DNA from: Rhodospirillaceae bacterium
GTDB lineage: Bacteria; Pseudomonadota; Alphaproteobacteria; Bin65
Reading direction: 5' to 3'
DNA: 39,964 nucleotides
Assembly (NCBI GenBank): GCA_009840595.1
Contig: VXNK01000078.1
Location: forward strand, 1 to 39,964
In this document: positions 14,903 through 23,635 of the stretch, piece after piece
How the letters are laid out: each line of letters begins with the position of its first letter
Position numbering within the stretch: position 1 is the stretch's first letter
Position numbers and translations under genes: made by a program
Notes under the pieces: model-generated
The model's database searches: none
The model's input: the letters and a program-made list of their open reading frames with translations, nothing else
What the model was told of the DNA's origin: nothing

Positions 14903-15349
14903 ATGGCCGCCATAGCCGCCAACCTGGCGATCGACTGGCGCTGCCGCCACACCTGGCGCCGGGCGTCGAAGAACACGGCCTGGTGCCTCTTGGGCTGCGC
15001 CATCGGCGATTTCGGCACCATCGCCTTCTTCCAGTTCACCGGCATCCCCTGGCCGACGCTGGCGATCATGATCCTCGCGATCGTGAACGGGCTGCTGACC
15101 TCCATCGCCCTGGAGACCTTCATCCTCGCCCGTCAGATGGATTTGCGGACGGCCTTCCGCACCGCCATCGGCATGTCCTTCATTTCGATGATTTCGATGG
15201 AGGCCATGATGAACGCGGTCGACTGGGTGCTGACCGGCGGCGCCATGCTGACATGGTGGGTCGTGCCGCTCATGCTGGCGGCCGGCTTCGTCACGCCGCT
15301 GCCCTACAACTACTGGCGGCTCAAGGCGCTCGGGCGGGCATGTCACTGA
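14903..15349 (+). CDS. DUF4396 membrane protein, first gene of the copper operon
   Basis: 148-residue integral membrane protein with about four hydrophobic helices (residues 24-46, 52-70, 84-105 and 113-136). The DUF4396 signature is at the end: MSFISMISMEAMMNAVDW, a Trp pair before the last helix, then TPLPYNYWRLKALGRACH, closing with Cys-His. Met-rich and Cys-His elements fit a metal-linked role. Its promoter is the CueR-type site 32 bases upstream of the ATG, so it is expected to be copper-induced. It overlaps the cytochrome c gene by 10 bases. Function is not established; DUF4396 proteins often accompany copper-transport genes. Confidence 0.82.
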   Translation: MAAIAANLAIDWRCRHTWRRASKNTAWCLLGCAIGDFGTIAFFQFTGIPWPTLAIMILAIVNGLLTSIALETFILARQMDLRTAFRTAIGMSFISMISMEAMMNAVDWVLTGGAMLTWWVVPLMLAAGFVTPLPYNYWRLKALGRACH

Positions 15350-15783
15350 AGCAATCCGCGATCTTGCTCGTGCTGGCCGGCGCGCTCGTCGCCGGCGGAT
15401 ACCTCCTGTTCGGCGGTTGGGACCGCATGGCGAAAACGGAAGCCGCGTCCGAAACGGGCGGCGCTCCGATGGTCTCGATAGACCTGCCGAAAACCCTGTC
15501 GGCCGCGGCGCAGGCCGGCAAACGGCTGTTCGACGCGAACTGCATCTCCTGTCACGGGCCGAACGCCGTGGGGCAGGAGGAGCTCGGGCCGCCGCTGGTT
15601 CACATCATCTACGAACCCGGCCATCATGGCGACGAATCGTTCCAGCGGGCGGTCGCCCTCGGCGTGCGCGCCCATCACTGGCGGTTCGGCAACATGGCGC
15701 CGGTCGAGGGCTTGAGCCGTGACGACGTCGCCCTGATCGTGGCCTATATCCGGGAACTGCAACGGGCCAACGGCATCAACTGA
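15340..15783 (+). CDS. Membrane-anchored monohaem c-type cytochrome
   Basis: 147-residue protein with an N-terminal hydrophobic anchor or signal (residues 6-26) and one haem c site CISCH at 68-72; a likely axial Met is in GNMAPVEGLS. The DVALIVAYIRELQRANG helix closes a class I cytochrome fold. Periplasmic, probably anchored. It is translationally coupled to the DUF4396 gene (10-base overlap), and copC starts 9 bases after its stop. In copper operons such cytochromes are thought to serve electron transfer or copper redox handling; the specific partner is not visible. Confidence 0.88.
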   Translation: MSLKQSAILLVLAGALVAGGYLLFGGWDRMAKTEAASETGGAPMVSIDLPKTLSAAAQAGKRLFDANCISCHGPNAVGQEELGPPLVHIIYEPGHHGDESFQRAVALGVRAHHWRFGNMAPVEGLSRDDVALIVAYIRELQRANGIN

Positions 15784-15792
15784 AGACGAGCC

Positions 15793-16134
15793 ATGAAGCC
15801 AATCCTGCTGGCCGGCCTGCTGTTCCTGGGCGCGACGACGGCATTCGCGCATTCGAAGCTGAACACGACGGAGCCGGCCGACGGCGCGGTGCTGGTGCAG
15901 GCGCCGGCCCGGATCGTCCTGTCGTTCGCAAAGCGAATCCGGTTGACGAAGGTACGGCTTCGCCGTGGCGACAACGATGCGGTCGACCTCGATCTGACGC
16001 GGCACAAGGGATTTGCGACCCGCTTTGCGATTGCGCTGCCCGGCCGGGGCCGCGGCCTCTACCGGATCGAATGGCGCGGGCTGGCGGCGGACGGCCACGC
16101 CATGCGCGGCAGCTTCGAATTCAGGGTGAAGTGA
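15793..16134 (+). CDS. copC: Periplasmic copper-binding protein CopC
   Basis: 113-residue CopC. Cleavable signal peptide (MKPILLAGLLFLGATTAFA), so the mature protein starts with His (HSKL), the amino-terminal Cu(II) ligand of CopC. The second part of the site, DGHAMRGSFEF, is near the C-terminus. The Met-rich Cu(I) loop of Pseudomonas CopC is missing, as in the Cu(II)-only CopC group. The cupredoxin-like fold is implied by TEPADGAVLVQAPARIVLSF. It sits between the cytochrome and copD. Confidence 0.92.
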   Translation: MKPILLAGLLFLGATTAFAHSKLNTTEPADGAVLVQAPARIVLSFAKRIRLTKVRLRRGDNDAVDLDLTRHKGFATRFAIALPGRGRGLYRIEWRGLAADGHAMRGSFEFRVK

Positions 16135-16137
16135 CCG

Positions 16138-17004
16138 TTGCCCGACCTTTGGGAACTGCTCTCGATCCTGGCGAAGTTCCTGCTGTATTTCGGCGTTCTC
16201 GGCAGCGTCGGGCTGGTTCTGGCGCGTCTGGTCTTCAGGCGGGAGACCGAAGCGGCGCACCGCCGGATACGCGGGCAGGCTTCAGCCCTGGCGCTGCTGG
16301 CGCTCGTCGCCGCCGGCTCCGGCTTCCTGCTGCGCGGCGCGGCGATGACCGGCGATGCGTCCGGGATGACCGACCCGGAGATGCTGGGCCTGCTCTGGCG
16401 GAATCCGCCGGGCGCCCGGCTGCTTCTCCTCGGCTCGGGCCTGCTTCTGGTCCTTGCCGGGCTCCGTATTGCCGGACCGGGACTCTGGATCGCCGGGGCC
16501 GGCGGCCTGCTTGCGCTCTGGTCGTTCGCGCTGATCGGCCATGTTCCGGACGCCGGGCCGCTCTGGCTCCAGGCGCTGCTGGTCCTGCACCTTGCGGCAG
16601 CGGCCTTCTGGATCGGCATCCTGTCGCCGTTACACAGGCTGGCCGCGCTACCGGAAAAGCTGTCCGCGGCGGCCGGACTCGGCCGTCGTTTCGGGAGGAT
16701 CGCGGCGGTCACGGTGCCGGTCCTGATCGCCGCCGGGATCGTCATGGCGTGGCGCCTGCTCGGGGACCTTGCGGCTATGACGACGACCGGCTACGGCCTC
16801 ACCCTGCTTGCCAAGATCGCCGGGGTGACGATCCTGCTCGGCGCGGCGGCGCTCAACAAGCTGCGCTTCGTGCCGGCGATGCGCCGGGGCGACCCGGCCG
16901 CGGCGGTCCGCCTGCGCCGCTCCATCGCCGTCGAATGGCTCGCCGTCTGCGCCATCCTGCTCGTCACGGCGACGCTGACCACGCTGCAACACCCGCCCGG
17001 TTGA
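16138..17004 (+). CDS. copD: CopD-family copper membrane protein
   Basis: 288-residue polytopic membrane protein of the CopD family with about eight hydrophobic helices. Conserved positions include IGHVPDAG and LHLAAAAFWIG, which carry His residues expected at the copper path, and a C-terminal region VAKIAGVT-like (LLAKIAGVTILLGAAALNKLR). It would move copper across the inner membrane or take it from CopC. The frame begins with TTG at 16138, three bases after the copC stop; no ATG or GTG in frame precedes the first helix, so TTG is the likely start. Last gene of the copper operon. Confidence 0.9.
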   Translation: MPDLWELLSILAKFLLYFGVLGSVGLVLARLVFRRETEAAHRRIRGQASALALLALVAAGSGFLLRGAAMTGDASGMTDPEMLGLLWRNPPGARLLLLGSGLLLVLAGLRIAGPGLWIAGAGGLLALWSFALIGHVPDAGPLWLQALLVLHLAAAAFWIGILSPLHRLAALPEKLSAAAGLGRRFGRIAAVTVPVLIAAGIVMAWRLLGDLAAMTTTGYGLTLLAKIAGVTILLGAAALNKLRFVPAMRRGDPAAAVRLRRSIAVEWLAVCAILLVTATLTTLQHPPG

Positions 17005-17033
17005 TCGATTTAGCGAAACGGTGCAAATTCCAA

Positions 17034-17078
17034 TTGAGCACGGATGCGATTTTAGCTAAGTTTATCGGACTAAGTTTA
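17034..17078 (+). promoter_or_regulatory. Toxin-antitoxin promoter with direct-repeat operator
   Basis: TTGAGC (17034-17039), a 17-base spacer, and TAAGTT (17057-17062). CTAAGTTTA occurs twice in direct orientation, at 17056-17064 and 17070-17078, overlapping the -10 and the start region. Direct repeats 14 bases apart are plausible binding sites for the antitoxin encoded at 17089 (autoregulation). Confidence 0.55.
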
Positions 17079-17088
17079 GGAGTTTCCG

Positions 17089-17325
17089 ATGAAGACCGTC
17101 AACATGCACGACGCTAAGACCAACCTGTCGCGCCTCGTCGCGGCGGCGGTCGCGGGCGAGCCTTTCATCATCGCGCGCGCCGGCAAGCCGCTGGTCAAGG
17201 TCGAGGCGCTGGAGCAGCCGGAAGCGCCGGACAGCAGGCTCGGCATGCTTAAAGGGAAAATACAGGTGCCGGACGATTTCGACACGATGTTCGAGGACGA
17301 GATTGCCGAAATGTTCGGCGCATGA
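17089..17325 (+). CDS. Phd/YefM-family antitoxin of a PIN-domain TA pair
   Basis: 78-residue antitoxin: MHDAKTNLSRLVAAAVAGEP and IIARAGKPLVKVEAL form the Phd-type DNA-binding fold; the acidic tail VPDDFDTMFEDEIAEMF is typical of partners of PIN toxins, where it wraps the active site. A Shine-Dalgarno TAGGAG lies 6 bases before the ATG. It overlaps the toxin by 4 bases (ATGA). It probably represses its own promoter through the direct repeats upstream. Confidence 0.92.
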   Translation: MKTVNMHDAKTNLSRLVAAAVAGEPFIIARAGKPLVKVEALEQPEAPDSRLGMLKGKIQVPDDFDTMFEDEIAEMFGA

Positions 17326-17708
17326 GCTTGCTGCTCGATACACATATTCTGCTATGGGCCGCTGGCCCATCGAACCGGCTGTCGCCTGAAGTCGTCACAA
17401 GGCTCGAAGCGCCCGAGGAACAACTGATATTCAGTGTGGTCAGCCTCTGGGAAATCGCAATCAAGAGCAGCCGGGGCCGGGACAATTTTCGCGTTGATGG
17501 AGCCGAACTACGGCAGGTTCTTTTGGCCGCAGGTTACGATGAATTGCAGGTGACGGGGCCACATGCGCTTGAGACTGCTGCCCTGCCGGCAATCCATAAC
17601 GATCCGTTCGATCGGCTTCTGATCGCTCAGGCATGGTGCGAGGGAGTCACCCTGCTTACGGCGGATTCAAAAGTCGCCCGCTATCCGGGGCCGATCGAAC
17701 TGATTTGA
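17322..17708 (+). CDS. PIN-domain (VapC-type) toxin ribonuclease
   Basis: 128-residue PIN-domain toxin. Acidic Mg-binding residues are in place: Asp6 in LLLDTHILLW, Glu44 in SLWEIAIK, Asp94/Asp97 in HNDPFDRLLIAQA, and Asp115 in LLTADSKV. Length and motifs match the group found with Phd-type antitoxins. It would cleave tRNA or other RNA when freed from the antitoxin. The ATGA overlap gives coupled translation. It ends 43 bases before the convergent grxD stop. Confidence 0.93.
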   Translation: MSLLLDTHILLWAAGPSNRLSPEVVTRLEAPEEQLIFSVVSLWEIAIKSSRGRDNFRVDGAELRQVLLAAGYDELQVTGPHALETAALPAIHNDPFDRLLIAQAWCEGVTLLTADSKVARYPGPIELI

Positions 17709-17711
17709 GCG

Positions 17712-17730
17712 CGCCGGCCGTATGCCGGCG
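17712..17730. terminator. Hairpin between convergent toxin and grxD genes
   Basis: CGCCGGC, a 5-base loop, GCCGGCG: a 7-bp perfect stem in the 42-base gap between two converging stops. There is no T-run, so bidirectional termination is only a suggestion from position. Confidence 0.4.
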
Positions 17731-17750
17731 TTGAACCGGCGATGCCGCCG

Positions 17751-18104
17751 TCAGGCGGTTCCGGAAAGGCCCTTGCCCGCGAAATACTGTTCGAGCTCGC
17801 CTTCCTCGAACATTTCCCGGATGATGTCGCAGCCGCCGACGAACTCGCCCTTGACGTAGAGCTGCGGGATGGTCGGCCAGTTGCTGTAGGCCTTGATGCC
17901 CTCCCTTATCTCCATGTCGTCGAGCACGTTCACGCATTTGAACTTCACGTTCATGTGCGACAGGATCTGGACCACCGCCGCCGAGAAGCCGCACTGGGGA
18001 AAGACCGGCGTCCCCTTCATGAACAGGACGACGTCCTGGTCGTCGATCTCGGTCTTGATGCGGTCGAAGACGGGATGGTCGGCGGGAGCGGCGGCCTGGG
18101 TCAT
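17751..18104 (-). CDS. grxD: Monothiol glutaredoxin, Grx4/GrxD type
   Basis: 117-residue CGFS monothiol glutaredoxin. The active site is PQCGFS (Cys38), and [19 protein letters not shown] supplies the glutathione-binding TIP and GG parts. It binds a [2Fe-2S] cluster with glutathione and, with BolA, moves clusters or senses iron. BolA is encoded 77 bases upstream on the same strand. Start ATG 18104 has GAGG about 9 bases before it; an in-frame ATG at 18161 would add 19 basic residues and cannot be excluded. Confidence 0.95.
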   Translation of the reverse strand: MTQAAAPADHPVFDRIKTEIDDQDVVLFMKGTPVFPQCGFSAAVVQILSHMNVKFKCVNVLDDMEIREGIKAYSNWPTIPQLYVKGEFVGGCDIIREMFEEGELEQYFAGKGLSGTA

Positions 18105-18181
18105 GGGATGGTCCTCATCGGAAAGCGTTTGCGCCGGTTTGCGTTTGAAGAGCCCGAACATGGCAGCCGGTTCCTCCCGGC

Positions 18182-18412
18182 TCAAGGGGCGCTGGTGTTG
18201 AGGGCGAGGGCGTGCAGCACGCCGCCCATCCGGCCCTGGAGCGCGGCATAGACCATCTGGTGCTGCTGCACCCGGGTCTTGCCGGCGAATTCGGAGGAAA
18301 CGACCTGCGCGGCGTAATGGTCGCCGTCGCCGGCGAGGTCCTGGATGGTCACCTGCGCGTCGGGCAGGGCCTGCTTGATCAGGGCTTCGATCTCGCGTGC
18401 GTCCATCGCCAT
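18182..18412 (-). CDS. bolA: BolA family protein, partner of GrxD
   Basis: 76-residue BolA/IbaG-like protein with the class II KH-like fold: [33 protein letters not shown], and [14 protein letters not shown] with the conserved His that can ligate a shared [2Fe-2S] cluster with CGFS glutaredoxins. The start was set at 18412 (MAMDAREIE); an ATG two codons later is equally possible. It lies between purL and grxD, a very common alphaproteobacterial arrangement. Confidence 0.93.
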   Translation of the reverse strand: MAMDAREIEALIKQALPDAQVTIQDLAGDGDHYAAQVVSSEFAGKTRVQQHQMVYAALQGRMGGVLHALALNTSAP

Positions 18413-18443
18413 GGGATGCGGCGCTCCGGCGGTCGTTCGTCGG

Positions 18444-20672
18444 TCAGGCTTGGGCGGCGGCCGTTCCGGAATTCCTCCCGGAAATCCACGCCGGCAGCCA
18501 GCCCTCATGCGCCTCCCGGAGGCGCGCGAGCGATATAGGCCGGCCCTCTGTGAGGGTCAACGCGGGTTCCGCGACAGTTCGGCCGATGACCGCGGCGGGC
18601 GCGCCGGCGGCTTGCGCCGCCTCCAGAATTGGCCCGGCATCTTCGGCTTCCACGAGGTAGCGGCCCTGGTCCTCGCCGAACAGCCAGGCGTGCAGGGGCA
18701 AACCGGCCGGCGGCTTGTTGAGGGCAATGCCGACCCGGCCCGAGAGCCCCATCTCCGCGACGGCCAGCGCCAGGCCGCTGTCCGAAAGATCGTGGCAGGC
18801 CAGGACAGCGCCTTCGGCGATCAGGCGGCGCACGAGATCGCCGTTGCGCCGTTCGGCCGCCAGGTCGACCGCTGGCGGCGCGCCGTCCGTCCGGCCGAGC
18901 AGGTCGCGCAGGTAGATCGAGGCGCCGAGATGGCCCGCAGTCCCGCCGATCAGGACAAGGGCGTGACCGGGCGCGACTGTGCCCCGGTCGACCGCCCGGG
19001 CGCCGTCCTCCAGCACGCCGACGCCGCCGACCACCGGGGTCGGCAGGATCGCCTGGCCGCCGGTCTCGTTGTAGAGCGAGACGTTGCCGGAAACGACCGG
19101 GAAGTCGAGCGCCCGGCAGGCCTCGGCCATGCCGGTGACGCAGCCGGCGAGCTGGCCCATGATTTCGGGCCGCGTCGGGTCGCCGAAATTGAGGTTGTTC
19201 GTGATCGCCAGCGGCGTCGCGCCGACCGCCGTCAGGTTGCGCCAGGCTTCGGCGACCGCCTGCCGCCCGCCCGCGACGGGATCGGCGAGACAGTAGCGCG
19301 GCGTGCAGTCCGTGGTGAGCGCGAGGGCGCGCCCGCTGTCCGGCAGCCCGACGACAGCGGCATTGCCGCCCGGCCGGATGCGGGTGCGGCCCATGACGAG
19401 ATGGTCGTACTGTTCCCAGATCCAGCGCTTGCTCGCCTGGTCGGGGCTGGCGAGCAGGGTGAGCAGGGCGTCTTCCACGCTACCCGGCGGTGCACAGCCA
19501 GCCACATCGAGGGGCGCCGGCGGCGGAGTCGCCACCCAGGGTCTGTCGTATTCCGGCGCTTCGCCGACCAGCGGATCGACCGGGATGTCCGCCGCCGTTT
19601 CGCCGGCCATCCGGGCGACCAAGCGGCCGGTGCTGGATATCCGGCCGATCACGGCGAAGTCCAGTTCCCACTTTTCGAAAATGGCGCGGGCCTCGTCCTC
19701 GCGGCCGGGCTTCAGCACCATCAGCATCCGCTCCTGGCTTTCCGAGAGCAGGATTTCGTAGGCCGTCATGCCGGTCTCGCGGGTCGGCACGAGGTCGAGG
19801 TCGAGTTCGATCCCGACGCCGCCCTTGGACGACATTTCGACCGACGACGAGGTCAGGCCGGCGGCGCCCATGTCCTGGATCGCCACGATGGCATCGGTCG
19901 CCATCAATTCCAGGCAGGCTTCGAGCAGCAGCTTTTCGGTGAACGGGTCGCCGACCTGCACGGTCGGGCGCTTCTCCTCGCTGTCGTCCTCGAACGTCGC
20001 CGAGGCCATGGTCGCACCGTGGATGCCGTCGCGCCCGGTCTTCGAGCCGACATAGACCACCGGATTGCCCGGCCCGGCCGCCGCCGAGTAGAAAATCCGG
20101 TCTGCCGGCGCGATGCCGACGGTCATGGCGTTGACCAGGATGTTGCCGTTGTAGGCCGGGTCGAAATCGCATTCGCCGCCCACCGTCGGGACGCCCATGC
20201 AATTGCCGTAGCCGGCGATCCCCGCCACGACGCCGGAGACCAGATGGCGCGACTTCGGATGCGCCGGATCGCCGAAGCGTAGGGCGTTCAGGTTGGCGAC
20301 CGGCCGGGCGCCCATGGTGAACACGTCGCGCATGATGCCGCCGACGCCGGTCGCTGCGCCTTGGTAGGGCTCGATGAAGGAGGGGTGGTTGTGGCTCTCG
20401 ATCTTGAAGACGCAGGCCAGCCCGCCGCCGATATCGATGACGCCGGCATTCTCGCCCGGCCCTTGGATGACGTGGGGCGCCTCGGTCGGTAGCGTCTTCA
20501 GCCATTTCTTTGACGATTTGTACGAACAGTGCTCCGACCACATGACCGAAAAGACGCCGAGTTCGGCCAGTGTCGGCTCGCGCCCGAGGATGTCGAGCAG
20601 CGTCCGGTACTCGTCCGGCGTCAGGCCGTGGCCGGCGACGAGGTCGGGCGTGATGGGCGAAGGGTCAGTCAT
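18444..20672 (-). CDS. purL: Phosphoribosylformylglycinamidine synthase subunit PurL
   Basis: 742-residue small-type PurL, fourth step of purine synthesis (FGAR + ATP + glutamine-derived ammonia to FGAM), acting with PurQ and PurS. Length matches the bacterial split form. Features: [17 protein letters not shown] near residues 43-59, the substrate loop KIESHNHPS near 90-98, [16 protein letters not shown], the glycine-rich [11 protein letters not shown], and a second ATP-grasp-like half with [12 protein letters not shown] and [11 protein letters not shown]. purQ and purS are not immediately upstream; the gene is divergent from an MFS transporter with 150 bases between. First of a purL-bolA-grxD unit. 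Confidence 0.97.
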   Translation of the reverse strand: MTDPSPITPDLVAGHGLTPDEYRTLLDILGREPTLAELGVFSVMWSEHCSYKSSKKWLKTLPTEAPHVIQGPGENAGVIDIGGGLACVFKIESHNHPSFIEPYQGAATGVGGIMRDVFTMGARPVANLNALRFGDPAHPKSRHLVSGVVAGIAGYGNCMGVPTVGGECDFDPAYNGNILVNAMTVGIAPADRIFYSAAAGPGNPVVYVGSKTGRDGIHGATMASATFEDDSEEKRPTVQVGDPFTEKLLLEACLELMATDAIVAIQDMGAAGLTSSSVEMSSKGGVGIELDLDLVPTRETGMTAYEILLSESQERMLMVLKPGREDEARAIFEKWELDFAVIGRISSTGRLVARMAGETAADIPVDPLVGEAPEYDRPWVATPPPAPLDVAGCAPPGSVEDALLTLLASPDQASKRWIWEQYDHLVMGRTRIRPGGNAAVVGLPDSGRALALTTDCTPRYCLADPVAGGRQAVAEAWRNLTAVGATPLAITNNLNFGDPTRPEIMGQLAGCVTGMAEACRALDFPVVSGNVSLYNETGGQAILPTPVVGGVGVLEDGARAVDRGTVAPGHALVLIGGTAGHLGASIYLRDLLGRTDGAPPAVDLAAERRNGDLVRRLIAEGAVLACHDLSDSGLALAVAEMGLSGRVGIALNKPPAGLPLHAWLFGEDQGRYLVEAEDAGPILEAAQAAGAPAAVIGRTVAEPALTLTEGRPISLARLREAHEGWLPAWISGRNSGTAAAQA

Positions 20673-20822
20673 GCGGGCCGGGGCGGTTCCAATGGCGGTT
20701 CGTGTGGCAGGTTCCGGTTCTACGATCCGTCCGCCTTTCCGTAAACCGCGCGGCGCCGGTCACATCCGCCCCATGTGCCAGGCGGCCTCGCCAAGCCGGG
20801 GCAACGGCGATATAGCAGCGCC

Positions 20823-22217
20823 ATGATCCGGCCCGCCGATCCCGACCGTCCGCCGTCGCCGCTTGCCCGCTTTCCCGTCTACTACGGATGGGTCGTGCTC
20901 GGCGTCGCCTTTGCGACCATGGCGATCGGCGCCAATGTGCGCGTCGCCTTCTCGCTGCTGTTTCCGCCGATCCTGGAGGAATACGGCTGGTCGCGCGGCA
21001 CGACGGCGGCGATCTTCTCCGCCGGCTTCCTGATCTCCCTGTTCTTCTCGCCCTTCGCCGGCATGTTGATTGACCGCTTCGGCGTCGGCCGGATCGTGGC
21101 GATCGGAGTCGTGCTTTCCGCCGGCGGCCTGGCGCTCTCGACCGGCGTCGGCTCGGTGGCGGAGCTTGCCGCCACCATGGGCTGCATGACGATCGGCGGC
21201 AGCGTGATGTTCGCCTACGTCACCCACAGCTATTTCCTGCCCTACTGGTTCGTGCGGCGCCGCGGACTGGCGATCGGGCTGGCCTTTTCCGGCGTCGGGA
21301 TCGGCGCGATCCTGCTGTTTCCCTGGCTCCAGGGCATTATCGGCGCGGACGGCTGGCGGCGGGCCTGCTATGCGCTGGCGTTGCTCATGGTCGGCCTCGT
21401 CCTGCCGCTCAACCTGCTGCTCCAGCGCCGCCACCCGCACGATATCGGCCTGGAGCCCGACGGCGACAACAGGCCCGGCCGGACCCCGCGCAAACCGGCG
21501 CCGGACGCCGTCGTCGATCCGGAGTGGGCGCACCGGGAATGGACCTTCCGGACCGCGGCGCGCACTGGCCGCTTCTGGTGGCTGCACGTCAGCTATATGG
21601 CCGGCATGTACGCTTGGTATGCCGTGCTGGTGCACCAGACCAAGTTCCTGGTCGAGATCGGCGTGTCGGCCGAGGCCGCGGCCTTTGCGCTGGGCCTGGT
21701 CGGGCTGACCGGCGTGGCGAGCCAGATCTGCATCGGCAGCCTGTCGGACCGGATCGGCCGGGAATGGGGCTGGAGCATCGCCTACGCCGGGTTCACCGCC
21801 TGCTACGCCATCCTGCTGATCCTGCCCCACTATCCGGCGCTCTGGCTGGTCTACGCGATGGTCATGGTCCAGGGCCTGATCGGCTACGGCGCCTCTGCGG
21901 TCTATCCCACGGTGCCGGCCGAGTTGTTCCACAGCCCGAAATACGGCCAGATCTTCGGCATCTACGGCGCGACCAGCGGATTCGGCGCGGCCCTGGGGCC
22001 GTGGGGGACCGGCGAACTCCACGACCTCACCGGCGGCTACGAAACGGGCTTCGTCGTGGGCGCCGCCGCCGGGATCCTCTCGATTGCCGCCATGTGGCTG
22101 GCCGCGCCGCGCAAGGTCCGCCTGGTCGCCGGCCAAGCCCAGAAGCGCGCTAGGAAGCGCGCCCGGAAGCTGAAGGGGCAGGCGGCGGCGGAGACCGGTC
22201 CGGCGGCTGCCGGATGA
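20823..22217 (+). CDS. MFS transporter (OFA/monocarboxylate-like), tandem copy 1
   Basis: 464-residue major facilitator with about 12 membrane helices. FPVYYGWVVLGVAF and NVRVAFSLLFPPILEEYGW at the N-terminus are typical of oxalate/formate-antiporter-like and monocarboxylate-like MFS proteins. The cytoplasmic motif GMLIDRFGVGR follows helix 2, and SDRIGREWGW the equivalent loop in the second half. The C-terminus is highly basic (Lys/Arg/Ala-rich, 25 residues). ATG at 20823 was chosen over an upstream start because it immediately precedes the hydrophilic N-tail. It overlaps the next, paralogous gene by 4 bases (ATGA). The substrate is unknown; organic acids are usual. Confidence 0.9.
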   Translation: MIRPADPDRPPSPLARFPVYYGWVVLGVAFATMAIGANVRVAFSLLFPPILEEYGWSRGTTAAIFSAGFLISLFFSPFAGMLIDRFGVGRIVAIGVVLSAGGLALSTGVGSVAELAATMGCMTIGGSVMFAYVTHSYFLPYWFVRRRGLAIGLAFSGVGIGAILLFPWLQGIIGADGWRRACYALALLMVGLVLPLNLLLQRRHPHDIGLEPDGDNRPGRTPRKPAPDAVVDPEWAHREWTFRTAARTGRFWWLHVSYMAGMYAWYAVLVHQTKFLVEIGVSAEAAAFALGLVGLTGVASQICIGSLSDRIGREWGWSIAYAGFTACYAILLILPHYPALWLVYAMVMVQGLIGYGASAVYPTVPAELFHSPKYGQIFGIYGATSGFGAALGPWGTGELHDLTGGYETGFVVGAAAGILSIAAMWLAAPRKVRLVAGQAQKRARKRARKLKGQAAAETGPAAAG

Positions 22218-23635
22218 CCGCAGGCTCCAACGAAAAGCGGGACGAAACGCCCCAAAAAAAGCCGGCAGGCGCGCGCCCCGGCCGCTCCGCTGCGCTGGCC
22301 CGGCTGCCCTTCTACTACGGCTGGGTCGTCGTCGCCGTCGCCTTCGTTACCCTCGGCGTCGGCGTGAGCGTGCGGACGGCGTTCTCGCTGCTCTTTCCGC
22401 CGATCCTGGACGAGTTCGGCTGGCTGCGCGCCGAGACGGCGGCAATCTTCTCGATCGGCTTTGCGACCTCGATGCTGATCACGCCGTTCCTCGGGGTTGC
22501 GATCAACCGGTTCGGGCCCGGCGTCGTCATGGCCGCCGGCTCGGTCCTGGTCGGGGGCGGCCTGGTCCTCACCACCGTTGCCGCCGGGCAGAGCCTGATC
22601 TTCCTGAGCCTGGGCTGCGCCGTGGTCGGCGGCGCGATCATTCTCGGCTATACCGGCCACGCCTATCTGATGCCTTTCTGGTTCGTGAAGCGGCGCGGGC
22701 TCGCCACCGGCCTGGCCTTTTCCGGCGCCGGCGTCGGCTCGATCCTGCTGTTTCCCTGGTGGCAGGACATCATCCGCGAGGCCGGCTGGCGCGAGGCCTG
22801 CCTGACTATGGCGCTGATCCTGTTCGTCCTCGTCCTGCCGCTGAACCTGCTGCTGCAGCGCCGCCGTCCGGAGGATCTGGGCCTGCGGCCGGACGGCCGA
22901 CGGGCCGCGCAGACGGCGCCGGCCGGACCGGCCGGCAGCGCGTCGCAGGACTCCGCCGCGGCGCTCGATACGGTCGTGGACCGCGAATGGGCGTCGCGCG
23001 ACTGGTCGCTCGGCGAAGCCATGTTGACGGCGCGCTTCTGGTGGCTCGGCCTCGGCCTCTTCTTCGGCATGTACGCCTGGTATGCGGTGCAGGTCCATCA
23101 GACCCAGTATCTCGGCGAGATCGGTTTCTCGCCGACCGCCGCGGCCTTCGCGCTCGGCCTGGTCGGCCTGTTCGGCGTCGCCGGCCAGATCGGCATGGGC
23201 GGCCTGAGCGACCGCATCGGCCGGGAATGGGCCTGGACGCTGTCCACCCTCGGCTTCGCCGTCTGCTATCTGCTGCTGCTGATGATGCGCGACGATCCCA
23301 GCCAGGCCCTGCTCTGGCTCATGGTCGCGGGGCAGGGGGCGCTGGGCTACGGCATGGCGTCCATCTTCGGCGCGATCCTCGCCGAGGTGTTCCAGTGCCG
23401 GCGCTTCGGCCAGATTTTCGGCGCCTTCGGCATGCTCATCTCGATCGGCGCCGCCTGCGGCCCGTGGCTCACCGGGGAATTCTACGACCGCACCGGGAAT
23501 TACGACCTCGCCTGGTGGGCTGCGCTCGGCGCCTGCGCACTCTCCATCCTCGGCATGTGGATGGGCGCGCCGCGCAAGGTCCGGCTGGTTTCGGGGATCG
23601 CAAAGCGGCGGGGCGGTCTGACGGATACGGGCTAA
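22214..23635 (+). CDS. MFS transporter (OFA/monocarboxylate-like), tandem copy 2
   Basis: 473-residue paralogue of the preceding gene, alike along its whole length: LPFYYGWVVVAVAF, VRTAFSLLFPPILDEFGW, GMYAWYAVQVHQTQYLGEIG and GLSDRIGREWAW all have direct counterparts. About 12 helices with a long central loop (around residues 215-265). Coupled to copy 1 by ATGA, so either a gene duplication giving two specificities or a heteromeric pair. Its stop overlaps the convergent Anbu gene by 4 bases. Confidence 0.9.
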   Translation: MTAGSNEKRDETPQKKPAGARPGRSAALARLPFYYGWVVVAVAFVTLGVGVSVRTAFSLLFPPILDEFGWLRAETAAIFSIGFATSMLITPFLGVAINRFGPGVVMAAGSVLVGGGLVLTTVAAGQSLIFLSLGCAVVGGAIILGYTGHAYLMPFWFVKRRGLATGLAFSGAGVGSILLFPWWQDIIREAGWREACLTMALILFVLVLPLNLLLQRRRPEDLGLRPDGRRAAQTAPAGPAGSASQDSAAALDTVVDREWASRDWSLGEAMLTARFWWLGLGLFFGMYAWYAVQVHQTQYLGEIGFSPTAAAFALGLVGLFGVAGQIGMGGLSDRIGREWAWTLSTLGFAVCYLLLLMMRDDPSQALLWLMVAGQGALGYGMASIFGAILAEVFQCRRFGQIFGAFGMLISIGAACGPWLTGEFYDRTGNYDLAWWAALGACALSILGMWMGAPRKVRLVSGIAKRRGGLTDTG

